Shown here in pieces: positions 24,404 through 32,199 of a stretch of DNA of 56,291 nt. Both the position numbers and the translations under genes were made by a program. The notes under the pieces were generated by a model. The model saw only the letters and a list, made by a program, of their open reading frames with translations. It searched no databases and was not told where the DNA came from. Origin of the DNA: an uncultured Eubacteriales bacterium (GTDB lineage Bacteria; Bacillota; Clostridia; Oscillospirales; Oscillospiraceae); NCBI GenBank assembly GCA_900549475.1, contig UROF01000016.1, positions 1 to 56,291 on the forward strand, read 5' to 3'. Positions within the stretch are counted from its first letter, which is position 1, and every line of letters begins with the position of its first letter.

Positions 24404-24427
24404 CGCTCCCAGCTGAGCTATACCCCC
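24404..24427 (-). pseudogene. tRNA-Ala 5' fragment (acceptor strand and D arm only)
   Basis: The first 22 bases match tRNA-Ala(GGC) exactly (24427 down to 24406). The similarity may reach 24404 if 2 bases are lost, then it stops. The anticodon and T arms are missing. The flanking ATAT before the 5' G is also shared with the intact copies. Confidence 0.85.
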
Positions 24428-24466
24428 ATATTTTGTCGTTCGCAGCTCACCGCCGGAACATACAAG

Positions 24467-24495
24467 ACTATACCACGGGGATGTCCATTTGTCAA
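24467..24495 (-). promoter_or_regulatory. Promoter upstream of the tRNA-Ala fragment
   Basis: Minus strand TTGACA (24495-24490), 17-base spacer, TATAGT (24472-24467). It is the same architecture and distance as at tRNA-Ala copy 1, which indicates the fragment was once a functional tRNA gene start. Confidence 0.75.
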
Positions 24496-24587
24496 CCTGT
24501 TTTTTTCAAAATTTGAAAAAAATGTAGAGAGCAGGGAAAGGGGCGGAGAGCGCCTGTCAAATAAAGGCGGTATAGGGGTGAAACCGA

Positions 24588-25235
24588 CTATATGGATTCT
24601 AGGAAGTCTGTCAAATGAAAGGCAGCCCACGGGGCCCCTTGGGGAAGCTGGGAGAATGTTATTTGCTTTCCGGTACCGGGATGCCGGAAGGAAAGCCGGA
24701 AACTCCAAAGCGCCAGGGTCCCGCTGCCTCCGCCATATTTCCTGTCCCCCAAAAGAGGTGTTTTTCGGCTGGAGAACTGGACACGGATCTGATGGGTACG
24801 GCCGGTATGGAGCTCCACAAGGACCAATGCTTCTTGGTCCTGCTGGCCCAGCACCCGATAGGAAAGAGAGGCCTCCTTGACCCCGCCGCGCATCCGTTGG
24901 ACCACAAACGTCTTATTCCTAGTTTTATCATGAAACAGCAGATCGGTATATGTACCCTGCGTTTCCTGCGGTTTGCCTTGGACAACACAGAGATACTGCT
25001 TTGTTATTTCATGCCGCTGGACGGCCGCAGAGAGGGCTGCAGCGGCTTTCTGCGTCTTACCATAGACTATGACGCCTCCAGCGTCCTTGTCCAGCCTGTG
25101 GATGGGATATATGTCACAATGGCACTGTTCACGGAGAAGGGCCGGAAGGCAGCTGCCAGGCCCATCCTGAGAGAGAAGTCCGGGGGACTTGATACACACC
25201 AGAAAGCTGTTGTCTTCGTATAAAACAGGTATCAT
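24588..25235 (-). CDS. RluA family pseudouridine synthase (short form)
   Basis: A 215-residue pseudouridine synthase without an S4 domain. The catalytic loop reads HRLDKDAGGVIVYGKT near residue 46, keeping the aspartate but with KDAGG in place of the usual RxTSG. Later motifs are ITKQYLCVVQGKP and VELHTGRTHQIRVQFS near 148, typical of RluA. The substrate (rRNA or tRNA uridine) is not predictable. The ATG at 25235 is preceded by GTAGGTG at 9 bases. The roughly 150 bases downstream to the tRNA promoter show no gene. Confidence 0.85.
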   Translation of the reverse strand: MIPVLYEDNSFLVCIKSPGLLSQDGPGSCLPALLREQCHCDIYPIHRLDKDAGGVIVYGKTQKAAAALSAAVQRHEITKQYLCVVQGKPQETQGTYTDLLFHDKTRNKTFVVQRMRGGVKEASLSYRVLGQQDQEALVLVELHTGRTHQIRVQFSSRKTPLLGDRKYGGGSGTLALWSFRLSFRHPGTGKQITFSQLPQGAPWAAFHLTDFLESI

Positions 25236-25300
25236 AGGGGTACACCTACCATGATCGGATTATCAAATTGAGATTTCCATACGAATTTACCACAAAATAC

Positions 25301-25329
25301 TTGCAATTACAACGGGAATACGATAAAAT
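25301..25329 (+). promoter_or_regulatory. Promoter of efp
   Basis: TTGCAA (25301-25306), 17-base spacer, TAAAAT (25324-25329), 40 bases before the ATG. Confidence 0.65.
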
Positions 25330-25369
25330 GGCCGATGGGTAAATTCATTCCAACAGGAGGATATATAAT

Positions 25370-25939
25370 ATGGCAACGATTACTGCCGGTGATTTTCGTA
25401 ATGGCAAGACCTTTGAGATGGATGGCAAAGTGATGCAGGTCATCGAGTTCCAGCACGTTAAGCCCGGCAAGGGCGCGGCTTTCGTCCGCACCAAGATGAA
25501 GAATGTGGTTACCGGTGCTGTGACGGAGACGTCTTTCAACCCCACCGCTAAGTTTGAGGAAGCCTTCATCGAGCGCAAGGATATGGAATATAGCTACAAC
25601 GACGGTGATCTCTACTACTTCATGGATCAGGAGACCTATGACATGATCCCCCTGAACAAGGATCTGCTGGGTGACGCCTTCCGTTTTGTCAAGGAGAATA
25701 CGGTCTGCAAGATCCTGTCCTACAAGGGCAATGTGTTCGGTATTGAGTGCCCCAACTTTATGGATCTGGTGGTCACCGAGACAGAGCCTGGCTTTGCCGG
25801 CAACACTGCCACCAACGTGACCAAGCCCGCCGTTCTGGAGACCGGTGCTGAGATCAAGGTGCCTCTGTTCATTGATATCGGCGACAAGATCACCATCGAT
25901 ACCCGTACCGGCGAGTATCTGTCCCGCTGCAAGAACTGA
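25370..25939 (+). CDS. efp: Elongation factor P
   Basis: A 189-residue EF-P, which relieves ribosome stalling at polyproline. Three OB/KOW domains are visible. The tip loop is HVKPGKGAAFV with Lys34, the residue that is modified in many species. No EpmA/YmfI-type modifier is in this window. The family signature near the C-terminus (GDKITIDTRTGEYLSRC) is present. AGGAGG lies 9-10 bases before the ATG. Confidence 0.98.
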   Translation: MATITAGDFRNGKTFEMDGKVMQVIEFQHVKPGKGAAFVRTKMKNVVTGAVTETSFNPTAKFEEAFIERKDMEYSYNDGDLYYFMDQETYDMIPLNKDLLGDAFRFVKENTVCKILSYKGNVFGIECPNFMDLVVTETEPGFAGNTATNVTKPAVLETGAEIKVPLFIDIGDKITIDTRTGEYLSRCKN

Positions 25940-26029
25940 TATATTCGGCTGTCATAAGCTGAAAATACACCGTGTTGTGCGGTCAGGGGAGAGTCCCGGA
26001 TAACAAGACACTTTGAAAGGAGAATAGCA

Positions 26030-26476
26030 ATGGAAATTCTGGAAAAGGTCGCGTATATGAAAGGCTTGGCGGAAGGCCTTGGTCTTGATACCAAGTCTAA
26101 GGAGGGCAAGCTCCTTACCGTGATGATCGACATTTTGGATGATATCGCACTGGAACTGCAGGACATCTGCGAGGACCAGAGTGAGATGGAGGAGTGCCTG
26201 GACGCCGTCAGCGACGACCTCAGCGACGTGGAGACCTATCTCTATGAGATGGATGGCGAGTACGACGATGAGGACGAAGACGAGGACGAGGACGACGGTG
26301 ATGAGGACGAGGAGGTCTACGAGACCACCTGCCCCAACTGTGAGGAAGAGATCTTCTTCGATGAAACGATCCTGGAGGACGGCTGCGTAGAGTGCCCCAA
26401 CTGCGGCGAGAAGCTGGAGTTTGACCTGGACGGCGAAGGTGTCGAGGCAGAGGGAGAGGACGAGGAAGAGGAGTAA
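26030..26476 (+). CDS. CD1247 N-terminal-domain protein with zinc ribbon
   Basis: A 148-residue protein. The N-terminal helical domain (1-75, EKVAYMKGLAEGLGLD and LDDIALELQDICEDQSEME) matches the family named after Clostridioides CD1247. A strongly acidic linker (78-98) is followed by a CxxC zinc ribbon (TCPNCEEEIFF, then ECPNCGEKLEF). The tail is also acidic. AAAGGAG lies 7-8 bases before the ATG. It follows efp by 90 bases, a pairing common in Clostridia. Function is unknown; an RNA polymerase or translation accessory role is a guess. Confidence 0.8.
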   Translation: MEILEKVAYMKGLAEGLGLDTKSKEGKLLTVMIDILDDIALELQDICEDQSEMEECLDAVSDDLSDVETYLYEMDGEYDDEDEDEDEDDGDEDEEVYETTCPNCEEEIFFDETILEDGCVECPNCGEKLEFDLDGEGVEAEGEDEEEE

Positions 26477-26551
26477 TCCCTCTCTCCGGCACAGGGTGCA
26501 GATAAGCAATCAGCTTGGTTTGCATTGTGCTGTGACTCCTGAATGAAGATA

Positions 26552-26591
26552 AAAAGCCCCCGGCGCAGATCTCTGCGCCGGGGGCTTTTGT
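26552..26591. terminator. Bidirectional terminator between the zinc-ribbon gene and fchA
   Basis: An 18-bp stem (26552-26569 with 26572-26589) has T-runs on both strands. It lies between convergent genes. Confidence 0.88.
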
Positions 26592-26639
26592 TGTCTGGTG
26601 GTTCAGTTGATTGGGAAAGACTGAGGGACAAGGCTGCGT

Positions 26640-27269
26640 TCAGACCAGCGACAGGAGAATGGCCTGGTGGATCTGATCAGCCATGGCAGCTGACTCTTTC
26701 AGCAGTGCTGCGCCCTTCTCCTGGTAAGAGCGGGCCTTTTCCTTGTCCTTCAGGCTGCCTACGTTGATGACAACATTCAGCCAGGCCCCGTGGGCACAAG
26801 CCCGGAAGGAATGGGCAGCGGTGCCCAGGTCACTGGCAGCGTTCTCGTTGTATTTGCCCAGCAGGGACTGAACCAGCTTTAATCCCTCTGCCGCCAGAGA
26901 CATCACCTGGAGTGGCGTCTCCGTACACCGGATCAGACCGGCCTGAATGGCGGCAGAGCGGGCGGCTTTTTCCTCGGCGGTAGCTTTGGGCAGGGCAAAG
27001 GCCTGGCTCACCTGCAGGAAGGCCTCTGTATCGCCGTCCATGGCCGTCAGGAACTCCAGACGAAGGGCCTCCGCCTTATCCTGTACTTCCACAGCAAGGC
27101 TGTGGAAGGCGGCATACTGCTCCTTTCCCGCTGTGAGACGGCAGACCATAGCGGTGAGAGCGGCTCCCAGAGCGCCCTCCAGAGCGGCTGTGGAGCCGCC
27201 GCCGGGGGCTGGTGCATCAGATGCCAGCAGCTGGGTAAAATCCGTTACATTCATCTCGGCAAGTTTCAT
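26640..27269 (-). CDS. Cyclodeaminase/cyclohydrolase family protein (formimino-THF cyclodeaminase)
   Basis: A 209-residue helical protein of the FTCD C-terminal family. DFTQLLASDAPAPGGGSTAALEGALGA is the family start. It would convert 5-formimino-THF to methenyl-THF plus ammonia, the last step after glutamate formimidoyltransferase, which is the gene directly upstream. Some relatives are FchA-type methenyl-THF cyclohydrolases. The ATG at 27269 has AGAGGA 7 bases upstream. It is the last gene of the hutU-hutI-ftcD operon. Confidence 0.92.
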   Translation of the reverse strand: MKLAEMNVTDFTQLLASDAPAPGGGSTAALEGALGAALTAMVCRLTAGKEQYAAFHSLAVEVQDKAEALRLEFLTAMDGDTEAFLQVSQAFALPKATAEEKAARSAAIQAGLIRCTETPLQVMSLAAEGLKLVQSLLGKYNENAASDLGTAAHSFRACAHGAWLNVVINVGSLKDKEKARSYQEKGAALLKESAAMADQIHQAILLSLV

Positions 27270-27330
27270 GTGGTTATCCTCTCTGCCCCCATACACTGGC
27301 CCTCCTTGGGAGGGCGGAGCGGGGCGTGGT

Positions 27331-28242
27331 TTATTCCATGCCTACCAGGTGGTATTCGATTACCTGCTTGCGGCAGTTGAAGTCCTCCAGCTTCAGGTAG
27401 TACTCTGCACAGTCCAGCAGGGCCTTGGCAGGCGTCAGGCCTACCAGCTCACTGCCGATAATGCGCACACCATAGCGGTCCGCCAGGGCCCGGATCATCT
27501 CAAAGACATAGTAGATGGGTGTCCCCTCATAGTTGACCAGATTCATGGATACCTGAGCGATATGGCGGTGCTCCAGCATGACGCCGATGGCTTTGCAGTA
27601 GCGGAAGCCGCCGCCGCTGGCCCGGATGGCTTTGGCAATCTTGTTGGCGATCTCCAGGTTGTCCGTGTCCAGATTCACATTGTAGGCGATCAGCGGCATA
27701 CGGGCGCCGATAGCGGTAATGCCGGCGGTGGGATGGATCTTCCGCTCGCCATAATCCGGGGCCCACTCCGGCTGGAGGAGCTTCTCCGGCATACCCTCAA
27801 ACTGCCCTCTGCGGACGTCCTCCAACTTCACCCGGGCGGGGGAGGCGGCGGAGTCCTCGTAGAGGAAGGAGGGCACACCCAGCTCCTCCCAGATGCGCTG
27901 GGCCACCCGCTTGCTCATGGCCACGCACTCCTCTACCGTCATGTCCGTGGTAGGGATAAAAGGGATCACGTCGGTAGCGCCCATCCGGGGATGCTGCCCC
28001 TGGTGCTTGGTCATATCGATGCGTTCCGTGGCCTTTTTGGCCAGCCGGAAGGCCACCTCCTCAATGGCGGCGGGGCTTCCTACCATGGTAAATACGCAGC
28101 GGTTGTGGTCCCCGTCGGTCTGGACGTCCAGCACGGCGCAGCCAGGGACGCTGCCGGCGGTATCCACCAGCTCCTGAAAGACCGCCGCGTCCCGCTGTTG
28201 GCTGACGCTGAAATTAGGGACACATTCCACAAGCTTACCCAT
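27331..28242 (-). CDS. ftcD: Glutamate formimidoyltransferase
   Basis: A 303-residue transferase moving the formimino group from N-formimino-glutamate to THF, releasing glutamate. The start KLVECVPNFSVSQQRD and the HPRMGATDVIPFIP block (catalytic His region near 85) are diagnostic, as is GFRYCKAIGV near 205. It corresponds to the N-terminal half of animal FTCD; the cyclodeaminase half is the separate next gene. It starts 29 bases after hutI. Confidence 0.96.
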   Translation of the reverse strand: MGKLVECVPNFSVSQQRDAAVFQELVDTAGSVPGCAVLDVQTDGDHNRCVFTMVGSPAAIEEVAFRLAKKATERIDMTKHQGQHPRMGATDVIPFIPTTDMTVEECVAMSKRVAQRIWEELGVPSFLYEDSAASPARVKLEDVRRGQFEGMPEKLLQPEWAPDYGERKIHPTAGITAIGARMPLIAYNVNLDTDNLEIANKIAKAIRASGGGFRYCKAIGVMLEHRHIAQVSMNLVNYEGTPIYYVFEMIRALADRYGVRIIGSELVGLTPAKALLDCAEYYLKLEDFNCRKQVIEYHLVGME

Positions 28243-28271
28243 ATGATGTTCCTCCTGATCAATGAAAGAAG

Positions 28272-29510
28272 TTAAGATTTTCCGGAAACGATCTGTCCGC
28301 GCTTGATGACAGTGCGGGCCAGGTTGCTGCCCATGCGGTAACAGATGTAGTTGAGGTCATCGGCTTCCCAGATGACCAGATCCCCCTGTTTACCGGTTTC
28401 TACAGAACCGACGGTATCCGCCAGGCCAATGGCAGCGGCACCGTTGAGGGTAACGGCGGTGAGGACTTCCTCAGGGGTCAGCCGGTAGCGCAGGCACCCC
28501 AGATTCATCACCAGCTGCAGATTCAGGCAGGGGCAGGAGCCGGGATTAAAGTCGCTGGCCATGGCTATCGGCACACCGGCGGCCACCATGTCCCGGGCGG
28601 GGGCGAAAGCTGCGCCCAGGTAGAGGCTGGTGGCAGGCAGCAGACAAGCCACTGTGCCGCCTAAGGCCATGCTGGCGATCCCCTCGGTTGGGCAGACGAT
28701 CAGATGCTCGGCGGAGATGGCGCCGATCTCTCCGGCTAGCTGGGAGCCGCCGATGGGATCGATCTCGTCTGCATGGATCTTGGGGATCAGGCCCCAGCGC
28801 TTCCCGGCCTCCAGGATGCGGCGGGACTCCTCAGCGGTGAATACCCCTGTCTCGCAGAATACGTCGCAGAATGTTGCCAGCTTCTCACTGGCCACAGCGG
28901 GGATCATCTCCTCACAGAGGAGGTCGATGTACGCCTCCCGGCTCTCTTTATACTCCTGAGGCAGGGCATGGGCCCCCATAAAGGTGGCGGCGATGTCCAT
29001 GGGGTGGCTTGTCTGCAGGTCCCGGATGGCGCGCAGTTGTTTGAGCTCCTCCGCGGTCTCCAGCCCGTAGCCGCTTTTGGCCTCACAGGTGGTGGTGCCC
29101 AGGGCCAGCATCTCGTCCAGAGCCAGCCGGGCCTTTTCTGCCAGCTGAGTCTGCGTGCAGGAGCGGGTGGCAGTGACGGTGGAGAGGATACCGCCGCCCT
29201 GGGCCAGGATGTCCAGGTAGGGCACTCCCCGCAGTTTCAATGCCAGCTCATTCTGCCGCCAGCCGCCGAAAATCAGATGGGTGTGAGCGTCTACCAGGCC
29301 GGGGGTGACCAGACGTCCTCCGGCATCAATGGTCCGGGCACCGCGGGGGACCGGGGCATCACCAGTGCCTGTGCCGATGATGACGCCGTCCTCTACCGTC
29401 ACCCAGGCACCGTGCAGGATCTGGATCTCCCCCTGGGCTGCGCCGCCCCGTGCCCTCTTTCCTATGGGGGTGGCCAGTGTCCCGATGTTTTTCACCAACA
29501 GATTGCTCAT
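28272..29510 (-). CDS. hutI: Imidazolonepropionase
   Basis: A 412-residue amidohydrolase converting imidazolone propionate to N-formimino-glutamate. Metal motifs are PGLVDAHTHLIFGG (near 75), IHADEIDPIGGSQLAGEIGAI (near 245) and ASDFNPGSCP (near 325). AAAGGAG precedes the ATG at 29510; the longer reading runs into the repeat region and is not supported. A 190-base gap with two dispersed repeats separates it from hutU. Confidence 0.96.
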   Translation of the reverse strand: MSNLLVKNIGTLATPIGKRARGGAAQGEIQILHGAWVTVEDGVIIGTGTGDAPVPRGARTIDAGGRLVTPGLVDAHTHLIFGGWRQNELALKLRGVPYLDILAQGGGILSTVTATRSCTQTQLAEKARLALDEMLALGTTTCEAKSGYGLETAEELKQLRAIRDLQTSHPMDIAATFMGAHALPQEYKESREAYIDLLCEEMIPAVASEKLATFCDVFCETGVFTAEESRRILEAGKRWGLIPKIHADEIDPIGGSQLAGEIGAISAEHLIVCPTEGIASMALGGTVACLLPATSLYLGAAFAPARDMVAAGVPIAMASDFNPGSCPCLNLQLVMNLGCLRYRLTPEEVLTAVTLNGAAAIGLADTVGSVETGKQGDLVIWEADDLNYICYRMGSNLARTVIKRGQIVSGKS

Positions 29511-29533
29511 GAGAGACTCCTTTCTGGTGTCTA

Positions 29534-29594
29534 TACTTTTCTTTTGAAAAAGAAAAGTACCAAAAGAAAACTTTTCGCGCAAAACTACGTTTTG
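29534..29594 (-). repeat. Dispersed two-hairpin intergenic repeat, copy B
   Basis: On the minus strand: hairpin 1 CAAAAC-gta-GTTTTG (29594-29580), a T-rich linker, then hairpin 2 with a perfect 12-bp stem (29559-29548 with 29545-29534) centred on TC. It faces copy C head to head between hutU and hutI. Confidence 0.75.
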
Positions 29595-29634
29595 CTTATC
29601 TTTTGGTTTTGATCTTACATAAACTGCGGCTATA

Positions 29635-29692
29635 GCGAAACGAAGTTTCGCGTAAAAGTTCTTTTTGGTTCTTTTTCTTTCAAGAAAAAGAA
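29635..29692 (+). repeat. Dispersed two-hairpin intergenic repeat, copy C
   Basis: Hairpin 1 GAAAC-gaa-GTTTC (29637-29649), T-rich linker, hairpin 2 with an 11-bp stem (29669-29679 with 29682-29692) centred on TC. It ends 8 bases before the hutU stop codon. Confidence 0.75.
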
Positions 29693-29700
29693 TAGATTCC

Positions 29701-31713
29701 TCAGCCCTTCAGCGCCTTGGATACAACCTCGGGATCGGCAAGGTAGGGCAGGGTGATGTGATCCTGTCCCGCGTAGAGGCGGTTGTACTCTGCGGCGGTG
29801 GCAAGGGCGTTCTCGTTTCTGGCCCAGGCCCGGCGGGAGACGCCCACCATGGTATCCCAGGGCATGGCCATGCGGAGGATGGTATCCACCCGCTCAGAGC
29901 CGTCCAGCACCATGCCGAAGCCGCCGTTGATGGCCCGGCCTACGCCGGTGCCTCCGCCGTTGTGGAGGGCGATGAGGCTCATACCACGGGCGGCGTTGCC
30001 GGCGTAGCACTGGGTGGCCATGTCGGCCATAATGTTAGAGCCGTCCTTGATGTTGCTGGTCTCCCGGAAGGGAGAGTCGGTGCCGCCGGTGTCGTGGTGG
30101 TCACGGCCCAGCATCACGGGGCCGATCTCGCCATTGCGGACCATCTCATTGAACTTCAGGGCGATGTTCATGCGGCCCATGGCGTCCTGATAGAGGATAC
30201 GGCACTGGGTGCCTACCACCAGCTTGTTCTTCTTGGCGTCCCGGACCCAGACATAGTTGTCGTAGTCCTGGTAGCGGCGGTTGTGGGCAAGAATGTACTC
30301 CGCTGCTGCTGCGTCGGTCTTGTCCAGGTCCTCGCTGTTCCGGCTCAGGCAGCACCAGCGGAAGGGGCCGTAGCCGAAGTCAAAGAGGCAGGGCCCCAGG
30401 ATGTCCTCCACATAGGAGGGAAAGACGAAGCCGTCCAGGTCGTTTTCACCGTTTTTGCAGATGGCGGTGACCCCGGCGTCATAGACCGCCTTGAGGAAGC
30501 TGTTGCCGTAGTCGAAGAAATAGGTGCCCCGGTCGTGGAGCTTGCCGATCATCTCGTAGTGGTGGCGCAGGGACTTGTCCACCAGGACCCGGAATCCCTC
30601 GGGATCTTTGTCCAGCATCTCCGTACGCTGCTGGAAGGTGAGGCCCTGGGGGCAGTAGCCGCCGTCGTAGGGCACATGGCAGCTTGTCTGGTCACTGAGA
30701 AGGTCCACATGGATGTCGTGGTCATAGAGGTATTCCAGAAGGTCCACCACGTTGCCATGGTAGGCAATAGCGCAGGGCTCCTTGGCGGAGAGCTTTTCCT
30801 TTGCCATCGCCACGGCCTCGGGGAGACTGTCGGTGCGTGCGCTGACCCAGCCCTGGGTATAGCGGGTATCGATGCGGGAGTCGTCCACCTCGGCAATAAT
30901 GGCCACCGCTCCGGCGATCTCCGCCGCCTTGCCCTGGGCACCGCTCATGCCGCCCAATCCTGCGGAGACGAACAGCCGCCCCGCCAGGTTCCCATCGGCA
31001 GGGATACCCAGCTTCAGCCGTCCGGCGTTGAGAAGGGTGTTGAAGGTGCCGTGAACGATGCCCTGAGGCCCGATGTACATCCAGCCGCCGGCGGTCATCT
31101 GGCCGTAGTTGGCCACACCCAGGGCAGCGGCCCGGTTGAAGTTCTTCTGGTCGTCAAAGTTTCCTACCATCAGGCCGTTGGTGATGATGCACCGGGGGGC
31201 CAGCTTATGGCTGTGGAAAAGACCCAGGGGATGGCCGGACATGACCACCAGGGTCTGCTCGTCGGTCATGACCTCCAGGTATTTTTTAATGAGACGGTAC
31301 TGCATCCAGTTCTGGCACACCTGGCCGGTCTCGCCGTAGGTCACCAGCTCATAGGGGTAGAGGGCCACATCGAAGTCCAGGTTGTTGTCGATCATGACCT
31401 GGAAAGCTTTGGCTTCCACACAGTTGCCCTTATATTCGTCGATGGGCTTGCCGTACAGACGGCCTGCGGGCCGGAAGCGATAGCCGTAAATGCGGCCGTG
31501 CTCCTCCAGCTCCTTGGCAAATTCCTCCGCCATCTGCCGGTGGTGCTGGGGCGGGATATAACGCAGGGCGTTTTTGATGGCCAGCTCCTTATCCGCCTGG
31601 GACAGCGTGGATTCCCGGCGGGGCGCCCGGCGGTACTGGGGGTCAAATTCAGGGTAGGGGGGCAGTTCATCATCCAATTTGATGGTCATAGCAGAAGCAA
31701 TGTATTCATCCAT
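29701..31713 (-). CDS. hutU: Urocanate hydratase (long Firmicutes form)
   Basis: A 670-residue urocanase converting urocanate to imidazolone propionate with tightly bound NAD+. The NAD-binding block is FVSAGLGGMSGAQGKAAEIAG near 225; MVGVSRRAWARNE near 628 and AMPWDTMVG are typical. It is about 110 residues longer than the roughly 555-residue Bacillus/Pseudomonas type, as in other Clostridial homologues. The ATG at 31713 has AAAGGAG 9 bases upstream; the reading from 31821 overlaps the divergent regulator. First gene of the minus-strand hut operon. Confidence 0.96.
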   Translation of the reverse strand: MDEYIASAMTIKLDDELPPYPEFDPQYRRAPRRESTLSQADKELAIKNALRYIPPQHHRQMAEEFAKELEEHGRIYGYRFRPAGRLYGKPIDEYKGNCVEAKAFQVMIDNNLDFDVALYPYELVTYGETGQVCQNWMQYRLIKKYLEVMTDEQTLVVMSGHPLGLFHSHKLAPRCIITNGLMVGNFDDQKNFNRAAALGVANYGQMTAGGWMYIGPQGIVHGTFNTLLNAGRLKLGIPADGNLAGRLFVSAGLGGMSGAQGKAAEIAGAVAIIAEVDDSRIDTRYTQGWVSARTDSLPEAVAMAKEKLSAKEPCAIAYHGNVVDLLEYLYDHDIHVDLLSDQTSCHVPYDGGYCPQGLTFQQRTEMLDKDPEGFRVLVDKSLRHHYEMIGKLHDRGTYFFDYGNSFLKAVYDAGVTAICKNGENDLDGFVFPSYVEDILGPCLFDFGYGPFRWCCLSRNSEDLDKTDAAAAEYILAHNRRYQDYDNYVWVRDAKKNKLVVGTQCRILYQDAMGRMNIALKFNEMVRNGEIGPVMLGRDHHDTGGTDSPFRETSNIKDGSNIMADMATQCYAGNAARGMSLIALHNGGGTGVGRAINGGFGMVLDGSERVDTILRMAMPWDTMVGVSRRAWARNENALATAAEYNRLYAGQDHITLPYLADPEVVSKALKG

Positions 31714-31762
31714 GGGCGTAACTCCTTTCCGAATCGTGTTGTAAGCAGGCAGTGAATGTAAG

Positions 31763-31791
31763 TTGACGTTTTTGTTGGCCGATGGTACAAT
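31763..31791 (+). promoter_or_regulatory. Promoter of the yerC-like regulator gene
   Basis: TTGACG (31763-31768), 17-base spacer, extended TGG-TACAAT (31783-31791). It lies in the 107-base gap shared with divergent hutU, whose own promoter I could not define. Confidence 0.75.
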
Positions 31792-31820
31792 GTGTGCAAC
31801 AGTAATGGAGGATTTTCTCA

Positions 31821-32150
31821 ATGAACCATGTGTCGCGTCATTCCAATGAGAATATGGAGGAGCTGTTTGAGGCGATACTGTCCCTGCGGGACATGGAGGA
31901 GTGCCGGGCTTTTTTTAGCGATCTGTGCACCATGCAGGAGCTGATGCTGCTGTCCCAGCGGCTGCAGGTGGCAAAGCTGCTTCTGGCGGGTGAGACCTAT
32001 GAGAAGATCCGCAGCCAGGTCTCTGTCAGCAGTTCCACCATCACCCGGATCAGTACGGAGCTGCAATATGGCTCCGGCGGCTACCGGGCGGTGCTCAACC
32101 GGCTGGAGGCCGGGGAGGACGCAGCTGATCCATCCTCTGAAGCGAAATAA
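31821..32150 (+). CDS. yerC: YerC/YecD family TrpR-related regulator
   Basis: A 109-residue TrpR-fold protein. The helix-turn-helix is AGETYEKIRSQVSVSSSTITRIS near 55-78, preceded by EECRAFFSDLCTMQELMLLSQRLQVAKLL. In Firmicutes, members of this family have been predicted (HisR) to regulate histidine genes; that is from memory of comparative studies. Its place inside the hut cluster supports a role in histidine degradation control here. ATGGAGG lies upstream of the ATG at 9-10 bases. Confidence 0.9.
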   Translation: MNHVSRHSNENMEELFEAILSLRDMEECRAFFSDLCTMQELMLLSQRLQVAKLLLAGETYEKIRSQVSVSSSTITRISTELQYGSGGYRAVLNRLEAGEDAADPSSEAK

Positions 32151-32157
32151 GGTACCC

Positions 32158-32199
32158 CATCCCCGGAGCGGTCCGCTCCGGGGATGTTTTTTGTTTTTT
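32158..32199 (+). terminator. Terminator after yerC
   Basis: A 13-bp perfect stem (32158-32170 with 32174-32186) is followed by a long T-run that reaches the hutH stop from the other side. Confidence 0.9.

Noticed and set aside
29665..31755. 696-codon open frame antisense to hutU
   Set aside because: It is a shadow of the urocanate hydratase codons; it has no start signal and no family similarity.
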